From: RGIG6291 sp964602275
GTDB lineage: Bacteria; Bacillota; Clostridia; TANB77; UBA1234
Length of the DNA: 19,144 nucleotides
Direction: 5' to 3'
Assembly (NCBI GenBank): GCA_964602275.1
Contig: CAZRQF010000020.1
Location: 1 to 19,144, forward strand
Positions 7,004 to 13,589 of the stretch are shown piece after piece. Numbering within the stretch: the first letter of the stretch is position 1; every line of letters begins with the position of its first letter. A program made the position numbers and the translations under genes. The notes below the pieces were generated by a model. It searched no databases. It was not told the DNA's origin and was given only the letters and a program-made list of their open reading frames with translations.

Positions 7004-8578
7004 TTGAAAAAGTTTTTTTTATTTATAATATGTACGGCCTTGGTTTTGGGGCTTTTTATAGGTTTTAGAGAGTATATGCTTTCAAAAGAGGATATGACTG
7101 AAACCCAAGAAGATAACTATGTTATAGAAAATTATATTTCAGAGTTGAAACTTCCAATAATTGAAGTAGATTCTTTAAATCCAATTTTGACTCAAAATAG
7201 GCAAGTTTCAAATACTTTGGGTTTAATATATGAGCCATTATTTGAGCTAGACGAATCAAATCAACTTAAAGAGGTGCTTGCAAGTAGCTCAGCTCAAAAA
7301 GATGATCTTACTTGGATTATAAAATTAAAAGATAATGTAAAGTGGCATTCTGGAAAAGCTTTTACATCAGAAGATGTTAAGTTTACAATTGATTCTATTA
7401 TGAATTATGAAAGCTCGCCTTATTATCAAAATGTAAAAAATATTTTAAGTGTTGAAATTATTGATAATAATAGTATTTCTATTTCACTAAAAGAAAAGGA
7501 TAATTATTTACCATATAAGCTTACTTTTGCAATTATTCCGAAATATTATTTATATCAAGATTTAGAAAATTCAAATAAGTTAAAAAGACCTATTGGAACG
7601 GGTGCTTATAAATTTGACAGTATTACAGATGACGAATTTAGAACTACTTTAAAGTTTAATTATAATTGGTGGAAAACAAATGAGGCTAAATTGCAAACTA
7701 TATATTTATATACTTATGCAACTTATGGAGAAGCAATAAAGGCTTTTAAATCGGCTGAAATTGACTTGATTTCTACTTCTATGTCTTCATGGAAGAAAAA
7801 GTTTGGTGTTATTGGAATAAACTCGTATTCTTACGAAAATGCAGATTTTGAGTTGTTAATACCGAATACTCAAAATGTTGCATTATCAGAAAGCTCTGTG
7901 AGAAAGGCTATTCTTTACGCTATAAATCGTAACAATATTATAGGCGACATTTATGAAGAAAATGCAAGTGTTAAAGATATAATGGTGCATGAATATTCGT
8001 GGCTATGCGACAAAGAATCTAATATTGAATATAGTCCTGAAAAGTCTAAACAATTATTGCTAAATGCGGGTTGGCAACAAAACGAAAACGGTTGGTACAA
8101 GAGTGTTAATGGGAAAAATGTGAAACTAAAATTTGAACTATTAGTCAATGAAGCTAGTGACGAAAAAATAAAAGTTGCAGAAGTTATAAAAGAAAATTTA
8201 GAAGATATTGGAGTTCAAATAATTATAAAAAAAGTGAGCTTGAATACTTTAGCTTCTAATATAGAGCAAGGCAAGTTTGAGCTGGCACTTTCTACGATAG
8301 AATTGCAAAATGAATGTGATATTATTGATTTGCTCAAAAACAAAAATTATTCAAAATACGAAAATTCTGAACTTGATGATATAATAAGCAAGTTGTATTT
8401 AGATAATGTTTCTTTTGAAGAAGTTTTTAAAAGCTTACAAGATATTTATAAAAATGAAGTGCCATATATAGGCTTGTATTTTAAAACGGATACACTTCTT
8501 ACAAATAGAGCAGTTAAAGGGCATATTACGCCTACATGGTATAATATTTATCATAATATCTATACTTGGAGTAAATAA
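7004..8578 (+). CDS. Extracellular solute-binding protein, family 5 (peptide type), orphan
   Basis: A 524-residue SBP_bac_5 protein of the DppA/OppA type, normally the periplasmic or surface receptor of a peptide or nickel ABC importer. Family features include LNPILTQNRQVSNTLGLIYE, the WIIKLKDNVKWHSGKAFTSE segment (the typical 'W...LR...kfhdG...tAeDV' region) and GTGAYKF. The N-terminus, MKKFFLFIICTALVLGLFIG, is a signal or anchor helix but has no lipobox ending in Cys, so it is probably held by an uncleaved helix rather than lipid. The TTG at 7004 is preferred: GAGGTGAAG precedes it and the promoter excludes the GTG at 6977. No permease or ATPase genes are adjacent, so the partner transporter, if any, lies elsewhere. 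Confidence 0.85.
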   Translation: MKKFFLFIICTALVLGLFIGFREYMLSKEDMTETQEDNYVIENYISELKLPIIEVDSLNPILTQNRQVSNTLGLIYEPLFELDESNQLKEVLASSSAQKDDLTWIIKLKDNVKWHSGKAFTSEDVKFTIDSIMNYESSPYYQNVKNILSVEIIDNNSISISLKEKDNYLPYKLTFAIIPKYYLYQDLENSNKLKRPIGTGAYKFDSITDDEFRTTLKFNYNWWKTNEAKLQTIYLYTYATYGEAIKAFKSAEIDLISTSMSSWKKKFGVIGINSYSYENADFELLIPNTQNVALSESSVRKAILYAINRNNIIGDIYEENASVKDIMVHEYSWLCDKESNIEYSPEKSKQLLLNAGWQQNENGWYKSVNGKNVKLKFELLVNEASDEKIKVAEVIKENLEDIGVQIIIKKVSLNTLASNIEQGKFELALSTIELQNECDIIDLLKNKNYSKYENSELDDIISKLYLDNVSFEEVFKSLQDIYKNEVPYIGLYFKTDTLLTNRAVKGHITPTWYNIYHNIYTWSK

Positions 8579-8603
8579 AAATTTTTATTTTATAAAAGAG
8601 AAA

Positions 8604-8657
8604 AATCACTTGACAAATTAGAACAAGTGTTCTATTATACATTTGTGACAAGTGATT
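8604..8657 (+). promoter_or_regulatory. recA promoter with LexA (SOS) box inside a larger dyad
   Basis: TTGACA (8610-8615), a 17-bp spacer and TATTAT (8633-8638) form the promoter. The spacer contains AGAACAAGTGTTCT (8620-8633), which fits the Gram-positive LexA operator GAAC-N4-GTTC exactly and would block RNA polymerase when bound. A wider inverted repeat, AATCACTTGACAAAT (8604-8618) against ATTTGTGACAAGTGATT (8641-8657), surrounds it with a two-base bulge. Confidence 0.85.
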
Positions 8658-8691
8658 AGATAAAGTTTTAAAGATACTAAGGAGGTTTTTT

Positions 8692-9753
8692 ATGAGTGAC
8701 AATAGCGAAAAAAGAAAAACGCTAGAAGCGGCAATTGGTCAAATTGAAAAACAATTTGGAAAAGGTTCAGTAATGAAATTAGGAGAGAATGCACATCTTA
8801 ATGTCGAAGCGATACCGACTGGGGCATTGAGTTTAGATATAGCACTAGGAATTGGCGGAGTGCCAAGAGGCAGAATTGTAGAAGTTTTTGGACCAGAATC
8901 ATCTGGTAAAACTACAGTTGCGTTACATATGATAGCAGAAGCACAGAAAATGGGTGGTGAGGCTGCATTTATAGATGCAGAGCATGCATTAGACCCTGTT
9001 TATGCAAAAAAATTAGGCGTTGATATTGAAAATTTAATAGTATCTCAACCAGATACAGGTGAACAAGCATTAGAAATAGCTGAGCTATTAATTAGAAGTG
9101 GAGCTATTGATATTGTAGTTATTGACTCTGTTGCGGCGTTAGTTCCAAAGGCTGAAATTGACGGTGACATGGGAGATGCACATGTTGGTCTTCAAGCAAG
9201 ACTTATGTCGCAAGCTCTTAGAAAATTAACTGGTGTGTTGAACAAATCGAATACTGTTGCTATATTTATAAATCAGCTTCGTGAAAAAGTAGGAATTATG
9301 TTTGGAAATCCAGAGGTTACGCCTGGTGGTAGAGCACTTAAGTTTTATTCGTCAGTTAGATTGGATGTTAGAAAAACAGAAACTTTAAAAGCTAATAATG
9401 AAGTTATAGGAAATCATGTTAAAGTTAAAGTTGTTAAGAACAAAGTTGCTCCACCATTTAGAGAAGCTGAGTTTGATATTATGTATGGCGAAGGTATTTC
9501 TAAAGAGGGAAATATTTTAGATATTGGTGTTAATATGAATATCGTTGAAAAAGCAGGTGCTTGGTTTAGTTATAACGGAAATAGAATTGGTCAAGGTAGA
9601 GAGAATGTTAAAAAATATCTAAAAGAAAATCCAGAAGTATGTGCAGAAATTGAACAAAAAGTTAGAGCAAAATATTCTGAAGCTTTTGATATGAGCTTAA
9701 ATGACGAGTTGGAAAAAGTTACTGATGAAGAGGAATATGAAGAAGAAGAGTAA
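8692..9753 (+). CDS. recA: RecA recombinase
   Basis: 353 residues, full length. RecA forms a filament on single-stranded DNA, drives strand exchange and stimulates LexA self-cleavage. Walker A is GPESSGKTT at residues 67-75, Walker B is the IDIVVIDSVAALVP segment, and the FINQLREKVGIMFGNPEVTP and PGGRALKFYSSVRLDVR segments are standard. The C-terminus ends in the usual acidic tail (DEEEYEEEE). ATG follows AAGGAGGTTTTTT. The LexA box in the promoter shows SOS control. recX follows after a weak hairpin, the common arrangement in Bacillota and others. Confidence 0.99.
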   Translation: MSDNSEKRKTLEAAIGQIEKQFGKGSVMKLGENAHLNVEAIPTGALSLDIALGIGGVPRGRIVEVFGPESSGKTTVALHMIAEAQKMGGEAAFIDAEHALDPVYAKKLGVDIENLIVSQPDTGEQALEIAELLIRSGAIDIVVIDSVAALVPKAEIDGDMGDAHVGLQARLMSQALRKLTGVLNKSNTVAIFINQLREKVGIMFGNPEVTPGGRALKFYSSVRLDVRKTETLKANNEVIGNHVKVKVVKNKVAPPFREAEFDIMYGEGISKEGNILDIGVNMNIVEKAGAWFSYNGNRIGQGRENVKKYLKENPEVCAEIEQKVRAKYSEAFDMSLNDELEKVTDEEEYEEEE

Positions 9754-9764
9754 TAATATATTAT

Positions 9765-9796
9765 AGAGCAGGCTTATTTTGTCTGCTCTTATTTTG
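9765..9796 (+). terminator. Terminator or attenuator between recA and recX
   Basis: AGAGCAG (9765-9771) pairs with CTGCTCT (9783-9789), followed by a T-rich but interrupted tract (TATTTTG). No separate recX promoter is evident, so this probably lets a fraction of recA transcripts continue into recX, as is known for other recA-recX pairs. Confidence 0.65.
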
Positions 9797-9818
9797 ATTA
9801 TCAAGTTAGGAGAAAAAC

Positions 9819-10259
9819 ATGATTATAGATTCAAAACTTATGAAGTATGTATTATTTAAAAAAAGAACGGAATATGAAGTAAGAGAAAAATGTAAAAAGC
9901 TAGATTATACGCAAGAGTATACTGATGAGATAATTGATTACTTGAAAGAGGCTGAATATATAAATGACGAGGTTTATGTTAAAAAGTATATCTCAAATCT
10001 TATAAAATTAAAAAAAGCTTCTGTTGCAGAAGTAAAACTTGATTTTATGAAGCGTGGAATTGATTTTGACATGATTGACTATGATTTGCTTGAAGAGCTT
10101 TATGAACACGAAAAAGAAAGTGCTGTTTATTTAGCAAATAAAAAATATAAAGCGGGCGATGAGATTGATAAAATAAAAAGATATTTAGGTGGAAAAGGGT
10201 ATTCGTATTCTAATATTTCAAACGCAATTGACAACTTGCAAATTTTAGATGATAATTAA
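9819..10259 (+). CDS. recX: RecX regulatory protein
   Basis: A 146-residue, mostly helical protein of the RecX family, which binds RecA filaments and limits their activity. The three-helix repeats are visible: RTEYEVREKCKKLDYTQEYT with the following LKEAEYINDEVYVKKYI, then SVAEVKLDFMKRGIDFDMID, then YLGGKGYSYSNISNAI. It is on the short side for the family, with a minimal N-terminus. TTAGGAGAAAAAC precedes the ATG. Position directly after recA supports the call. The next gene starts 28 bp downstream, so the two are probably co-transcribed. Confidence 0.9.
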   Translation: MIIDSKLMKYVLFKKRTEYEVREKCKKLDYTQEYTDEIIDYLKEAEYINDEVYVKKYISNLIKLKKASVAEVKLDFMKRGIDFDMIDYDLLEELYEHEKESAVYLANKKYKAGDEIDKIKRYLGGKGYSYSNISNAIDNLQILDDN

Positions 10260-10287
10260 TTTATATTATTATGAAAGGTGGATTTAT

Positions 10288-11103
10288 ATGCAAGATATAT
10301 TACAAAAAGCAACAGAATCTGCTATGTACATAAGAAGTTTGTTACCTGATATGCCTGAAATAGCAATTATACTAGGTTCTGGATTGGGAGAATTAGTAAA
10401 TGAAATTAGAGATAAAATAGAAATTCCATATGCACAAATACCAAATTTTAAAACATCTACGGTGCAAGGACATGGGAATAAATTGATATATGGAAAAATA
10501 TATGGAAAGTCTGTTCTTGCAATGCAAGGAAGATACCATTATTATGAAGGATATTCAATGCAGGAAGTTACTTTCCCAATAAAAGTATTTGCGATGTTAG
10601 GCGTTTCCAAATTGATAGTCTCTACGGCAAGTGGAGCTGTTAATAAAAAATTAAAAGCGGGAGATTTAATGCTTATCACTGACCATATTAAGCTATTTGG
10701 CGATTCTCCACTTAGAGGACCAAATGTTGAGGAATTTGGTACGAGATTTCCTGATATGAGTGCTGCATATTCTAGTAGAATGATTGAAATTGCAAAAGAT
10801 GTTGCAAAGAAATTGAAAATCGACTTGGAAGAAGGTGTGTTTGCGTTTATGCCTGGGCCACAATATGAAACCCCAGCCGAAATAAAGATGTTAAATACAC
10901 TAGGTGCTGATGCGGTAAGCATGTCAACCGTTCCAGAAGTTATAAGTGCAGTGCATTCTGGAATTGAAGTGCTTGGAATATCTTGCATAACGAATTCAAC
11001 AGGTACAGATGCAAAACTTTCACATGAAGAAGTGGTTGAAGTGGCAGCAAAAGCAGGAGAGAAATTTGTTGACTTAGTAGTTGAACTGATAAATAAAATA
11101 TAG
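10288..11103 (+). CDS. punA: Purine-nucleoside phosphorylase, PNP/MTAP family
   Basis: 271 residues. The enzyme splits purine (deoxy)nucleosides with phosphate to base and (deoxy)ribose-1-phosphate in the cytoplasm, for purine salvage. Seen: the phosphate-binding GSGLG at residues 30-34, GRYHYYEGYSMQEVTFPIKV, the purine-site region MPGPQYETPAEIKML with its conserved Glu, and DAVSMSTVPEVISA, all typical of the trimeric, mammalian-like class (PunA/PupG). The usual TNAAG-like loop is VSTASGAVN here and the late loop is CITNSTG, both mild variants. The ATG at 10288 follows AAAGGTGG; the upstream in-frame start at 10249 overlaps recX and lacks a ribosome site. It is followed closely by scpA. Confidence 0.92.
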   Translation: MQDILQKATESAMYIRSLLPDMPEIAIILGSGLGELVNEIRDKIEIPYAQIPNFKTSTVQGHGNKLIYGKIYGKSVLAMQGRYHYYEGYSMQEVTFPIKVFAMLGVSKLIVSTASGAVNKKLKAGDLMLITDHIKLFGDSPLRGPNVEEFGTRFPDMSAAYSSRMIEIAKDVAKKLKIDLEEGVFAFMPGPQYETPAEIKMLNTLGADAVSMSTVPEVISAVHSGIEVLGISCITNSTGTDAKLSHEEVVEVAAKAGEKFVDLVVELINKI

Positions 11104-11117
11104 GATTGAGGATAAAA

Positions 11118-11849
11118 ATGGAACAGCAATATACAATAAAAATGGAGAACTTTGAAGGCCCTTTGGATCTTCTATGTCATTTGATTGAAAAAAATAAAAT
11201 GGACATTTGTGATATAAAAATTGTAGAAATAACGGACCAATACATGGAGTATTTAAGACAAATGGAAAATATGAACTTGGAAGTTACGAGTGAGTTTATC
11301 GTTATGGCTTCTAAGCTAATCTATTTAAAGTCTAAGTCGTTATTACCATCGGTGGTTGAAGAAGATGAAGAAAGTGAGTTTGATTTGGTTCAATTATTGA
11401 TGGAATATAAGCGATATAAAGAACAAACATTTTCACTTAAAGATAGATTAGAGCAATACTATAAGAGATGCTACAAATTGCCCGAAAAGGTAGAATTGCC
11501 AAAAGGAAAGCTAGAAAAACAATTTGAACCAACTCTTATACCACAAATATATGCAGATTTTTATTCAAGAGAAGAGCAAAAGAAGAATGTTCAAGCTGAG
11601 AATATAAAGAAGTTGGCAGTAGGAGAAAAAGTTACAATTAAGAGTAAAATAAGAGAAATATTAAAAGAGCTTTGGAAAAAACCTACATTTATATTTAATA
11701 AATTATTTAATCCTAAAAAGCGTAGTAAAGTTGAAGTTGTAACAGCTTTTTTAAGTTTGTTGGAGCTTTCTAAAATGAGTAGGATACAAGTTACACAAGA
11801 CAAACTTTTTGGCGATATAAATGTTACAAAAATAAAAAGAGAAAGATAA
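11118..11849 (+). CDS. scpA: Segregation and condensation protein A
   Basis: A 243-residue kleisin. ScpA bridges the two heads of the SMC dimer and works with ScpB in chromosome condensation and segregation. The N-terminal segment MENFEGPLDLLCHLIEKNKM and the following ITDQYMEYL are highly typical. The C-terminal winged-helix part (EVVTAFLSLLELSKMSRIQV) is also present. The ATG at 11118 follows GAGG at 11108-11111 and lies 14 bp after the phosphorylase gene, indicating an operon. What is odd is the absence of scpB, which normally follows or overlaps scpA; the next gene begins 35 bp later and is DUF2953-like. Confidence 0.94.
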   Translation: MEQQYTIKMENFEGPLDLLCHLIEKNKMDICDIKIVEITDQYMEYLRQMENMNLEVTSEFIVMASKLIYLKSKSLLPSVVEEDEESEFDLVQLLMEYKRYKEQTFSLKDRLEQYYKRCYKLPEKVELPKGKLEKQFEPTLIPQIYADFYSREEQKKNVQAENIKKLAVGEKVTIKSKIREILKELWKKPTFIFNKLFNPKKRSKVEVVTAFLSLLELSKMSRIQVTQDKLFGDINVTKIKRER

Positions 11850-11854
11850 TACAT

Positions 11855-11890
11855 AATCATAGTGATATTTGGAAAAATATTACTATGATT
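11855..11890 (+). promoter_or_regulatory. Hairpin covering the start codon of the DUF2953-like gene
   Basis: AATCATAGTGATATT (11855-11869) pairs with AATATTACTATGATT (11876-11890) over 15 bases with one G-U wobble and a six-base loop. The ATG of the next gene (11885-11887) lies in the 3' arm. It could limit translation, or act as a weak terminator since ATTTTGTTATT follows. Confidence 0.6.
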
Positions 11891-12352
11891 ATTTTGTTAT
11901 TATTAATAATTTTATTGTTGATAGTTCTTTTTATGAGAATAAGAATACAAATATTTTTAAGTGTAAATGATTTAGAATATTATTATTGTTTCAATATATT
12001 TATATTTAAAATGTTAGTTGTCAAAATAGATAAAAAAGATGTTAAAAGTTTTTTGAATAAAAACAAGCAAAAAATAAAGAATAATAAAAATAAAAAGAAT
12101 ATAAAATTTTTGAAAATTATAAGAAAAATAAATTTTGAAAAAATGTATATCAATGCCAAAGTTGGATTAATTGAAATAATGCCAACAATATTTGTAGTTC
12201 CGCTTCTTTCAACACTTATTTCAAACATATGTGCTTTTTTAAAAGTAAAGAAGTTTGATTACAAAATCATGCCATCATTTAATGAACTTAAACTACAAAC
12301 TAAAATGGAGCTAGAGTTGTCTTTTAGAATAATTGATTTATTACTAGCATAA
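11885..12352 (+). CDS. DUF2953-like small membrane protein
   Basis: 155 residues with an N-terminal transmembrane helix (about residues 2-18, almost all Ile/Leu/Val), a very lysine/asparagine-rich middle (about 49-80) and a C-terminal part, NAKVGLIEIMPTIFVVPLLS followed by FDYKIMPSFNELKLQTKMEL, that fits the DUF2953 pattern of a glycine-containing hydrophobic segment and then an amphipathic beta region. DUF2953 genes commonly sit between scpB and gerW in Clostridia and are suspected to act in sporulation, with no known reaction. The location here, between scpA and gerW, supports this. The gene is shorter than typical, has only a weak ribosome site, and its start codon lies in a hairpin, so expression may be low. 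Confidence 0.6.
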   Translation: MIILLLLIILLLIVLFMRIRIQIFLSVNDLEYYYCFNIFIFKMLVVKIDKKDVKSFLNKNKQKIKNNKNKKNIKFLKIIRKINFEKMYINAKVGLIEIMPTIFVVPLLSTLISNICAFLKVKKFDYKIMPSFNELKLQTKMELELSFRIIDLLLA

Positions 12353-12401
12353 TTGTAAATCCGTTTTGACCTAAAAATTTTAATGAAAAATGTAAAAAAT
12401 A

Positions 12402-12430
12402 TTGAAAAGACAGAGTGTTCATTATAAAAT
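12402..12430 (+). promoter_or_regulatory. Promoter of the putative toxin RNA
   Basis: TTGAAA (12402-12407), a 17-bp spacer and TAAAAT (12425-12430). Six bases later the sequence GTAGATAAAGG begins (12437-12447). An opposing promoter 12701-12729 has the same spacer length, the same -10 box and is followed by the same 11-mer. Confidence 0.75.
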
Positions 12431-12524
12431 ACTCATGTAGATAAAGGTGAAAGAAGCAGAGCGGTTTGAGCCTCCAATCAATGTAAGCATCGTAAGTGTT
12501 TGCAACAAGAGAGGAGGTGCGTGT

Positions 12525-12617
12525 ATGGTTGAAAACGATTACATATTATTTATAATATTAGTTATAATCATCGCCATTGTCCTAAAGAGGGTACTTTTTA
12601 GGGATAATAAAAAATAA
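12525..12617 (+). CDS. Putative type I toxin, 30-residue hydrophobic peptide
   Basis: ATG follows GAGGAGG (12511-12517) at seven bases. The peptide has a short acidic start (MVENDY), a hydrophobic stretch of about 14 residues (ILFIILVIIIAIVL) that could span a membrane, and a charged tail (KRVLFRDNKK). This size and polarity match membrane-acting type I toxins of the Fst, TxpA and similar groups. The leader starts near 12437 and contains GCCTCC (12470-12475), which can pair with the GGAGGT of the ribosome site, so translation is probably shut in the primary transcript. A convergent RNA overlaps its 3' end. I do not recognise the peptide as a named family. Alternative: a small regulatory membrane peptide that is not toxic. 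Confidence 0.72.
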   Translation: MVENDYILFIILVIIIAIVLKRVLFRDNKK

Positions 12618-12696
12618 CCACTCTGTCCTTACCCGACTGTGGTTATTCATAAATAATTACTGAGGTTCACCGCTTATGCGGTTTCCCTTTATCTAC
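12606..12696 (-). ncRNA. Putative antisense antitoxin RNA, convergent with the toxin mRNA
   Basis: The minus strand has a promoter at 12701-12729 and its RNA should begin with GTAGATAAAGG (12696 down to 12686), identical to the start of the toxin RNA. It contains a clean hairpin, ACCGC-ATAA-GCGGT (12669-12682), and ends at the shared stem 12613-12647 followed on this strand by a T-run, giving about 90 nt. It can pair with the toxin RNA at three places: fully over the shared terminator and end of the toxin frame, through AAACCGC with GCGGTTT (12461-12467), and through ACCTC with the GAGGT of the ribosome site. This is the logic of RNA II in the Enterococcus par/Fst system. Expression is inferred. 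Confidence 0.62.
12613..12647. terminator. Shared terminator of the toxin and antisense RNAs
   Basis: AATAACCAC (12613-12621) and GTGGTTATT (12639-12647) form a perfect 9-bp stem with a 17-base loop. On the minus strand the stem runs into a T-rich tract (TTATTTTTTATT), a good terminator. On the plus strand the following CATAAATAATT is weak, so part of the toxin RNA may read through over the whole antisense gene. Confidence 0.7.
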
Positions 12697-12700
12697 CTAT

Positions 12701-12729
12701 ATTTTAAACTAAAACTAATAAAAAGTCAA
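12701..12729 (-). promoter_or_regulatory. Promoter of the antisense antitoxin RNA
   Basis: Read on the minus strand: TTGACT (12729-12724), a 17-bp spacer and TAAAAT (12706-12701), then ATAG and GTAGATAAAGG. Its -35 box is closer to consensus than that of the toxin promoter, as expected if the antitoxin RNA is made in excess. Confidence 0.72.
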
Positions 12730-12814
12730 TCAAAAATGCGTATCACTAAGTTTTGCATAACTAGATTGTGTTTGCAAGAAAAGATGATGTAATTGCCTTT
12801 AATATATTTTGGTA

Positions 12815-12843
12815 GCATAATTGTATGTTTTTCGGACATAATA
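12815..12843 (+). promoter_or_regulatory. Forespore (sigma-F/sigma-G) type promoter of gerW
   Basis: GCATA (12815-12819) is followed after 14 bases by GGACATAAT (12834-12842), which fits the sigma-F pattern GYATA ... GGNNANANT. The overlapping CATAATA (12837-12843), 17 bases after GCATA, fits the sigma-G pattern. No sigma-A boxes of comparable quality lie here. Transcription would begin near 12850, just before AGGAGG at 12861. Confidence 0.7.
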
Positions 12844-12872
12844 CTTTTAGATTAACTAGTAGGAGGTATATT

Positions 12873-13400
12873 ATGAACGAACATCCAATTGAGGGGCTTA
12901 TGAATACAGCTATGAATAATTTAAAAGATATGATTGATGTTGATACAATAGTAGGCGATGCGATAGAGTGTGGCAACAATACAACCATAATTCCGATATC
13001 AAAAGTAAGTTTTGGTTTTGCTGCAGGCGGGAGTGAGTTTAATAGCGAAACACTTGAACAGTACAGCAAAGAGGGCGTTGATGAAGATATTTCATATAAA
13101 TTGCCGTTTGGTGGCGGAAGTGGAGCAGGAGTAAACATAACACCAATCGGCTTTTTGGTAGTAGCAGAAGCAGGAGTTAAAATGTTGCCTGTAAATCATT
13201 GTTCTGCAATAGATAAACTTTTAGATTATGTACCAGATGTTGTAAACAAACTTATGGAAATGTGCAAAAAAGAAAAAACATATAGATATGAAATTTACGA
13301 AGACATTGGAAACGATTGTACTTGTGGTTGTCACGAGGGTGAAGAATGTACTTGCAATAAAAATGTTGAAGCAGAAACAGAAAATGATACAAAAGAATAG
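12873..13400 (+). CDS. gerW: GerW (YtfJ) family sporulation/germination protein
   Basis: 175 residues. The family is made in the forespore and in Bacillus is needed for normal germination and lysozyme resistance; the reaction is unknown. Seen: the N-terminal HPIEGLMNTAMNNLKDMIDV, then GDAIECGNNTTIIPISKVSF, GFAAGGSEF, GGGSGAGVNITPIGFLVV and the C-terminal hydrophobic DKLLDYVPDVVNKL, all in family order. The ATG at 12873 follows AGGAGG; the longer in-frame start at 12825 lies within the promoter. Odd: after the usual end the protein carries a short tail with the pattern C-x-C-x-C-H-x4-C-x-C (residues about 149-161), which could bind metal, and then an acidic end. A terminator follows. Confidence 0.92.
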   Translation: MNEHPIEGLMNTAMNNLKDMIDVDTIVGDAIECGNNTTIIPISKVSFGFAAGGSEFNSETLEQYSKEGVDEDISYKLPFGGGSGAGVNITPIGFLVVAEAGVKMLPVNHCSAIDKLLDYVPDVVNKLMEMCKKEKTYRYEIYEDIGNDCTCGCHEGEECTCNKNVEAETENDTKE

Positions 13401-13407
13401 ATGATAA

Positions 13408-13445
13408 AAAATACTCCGGTTATATGTAACTGGAGTATTTTTATA
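13408..13445 (+). terminator. Terminator after gerW
   Basis: The arms AATACTCCGGTTA and TAACTGGAGTATT pair almost perfectly (one G-T pair) around the loop TATG, followed by a T-rich tract. Confidence 0.88.
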
Positions 13446-13523
13446 TAAATTTATAAAGTCATTTGTTTAGTAACTATTTAAACTTAGTAAATTTTTTACT
13501 TTCCCATTAAGCATAGTAGATAA

Positions 13524-13552
13524 TTGCTTTTATCTTTCATTTGCTATATAAT
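13524..13552 (+). promoter_or_regulatory. Sigma-A promoter of the unknown gene at 13590
   Basis: TTGCTT (13524-13529), a 17-bp spacer and a consensus TATAAT (13547-13552). The long reading frame that opens at 13524 starts inside this promoter, so the ATG at 13590 is the likely start. Confidence 0.72.
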
Positions 13553-13589
13553 TATAACAAGAATTAGTAATTTGAAAGTGAGGATTATT

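Noticed and set aside
10542..11129. Minus-strand open frame of 195 codons opposite the purine phosphorylase gene
   Set aside because: Its coding strand partner is a clear, complete enzyme, and the minus frame has shadow composition, no promoter and no ribosome site.
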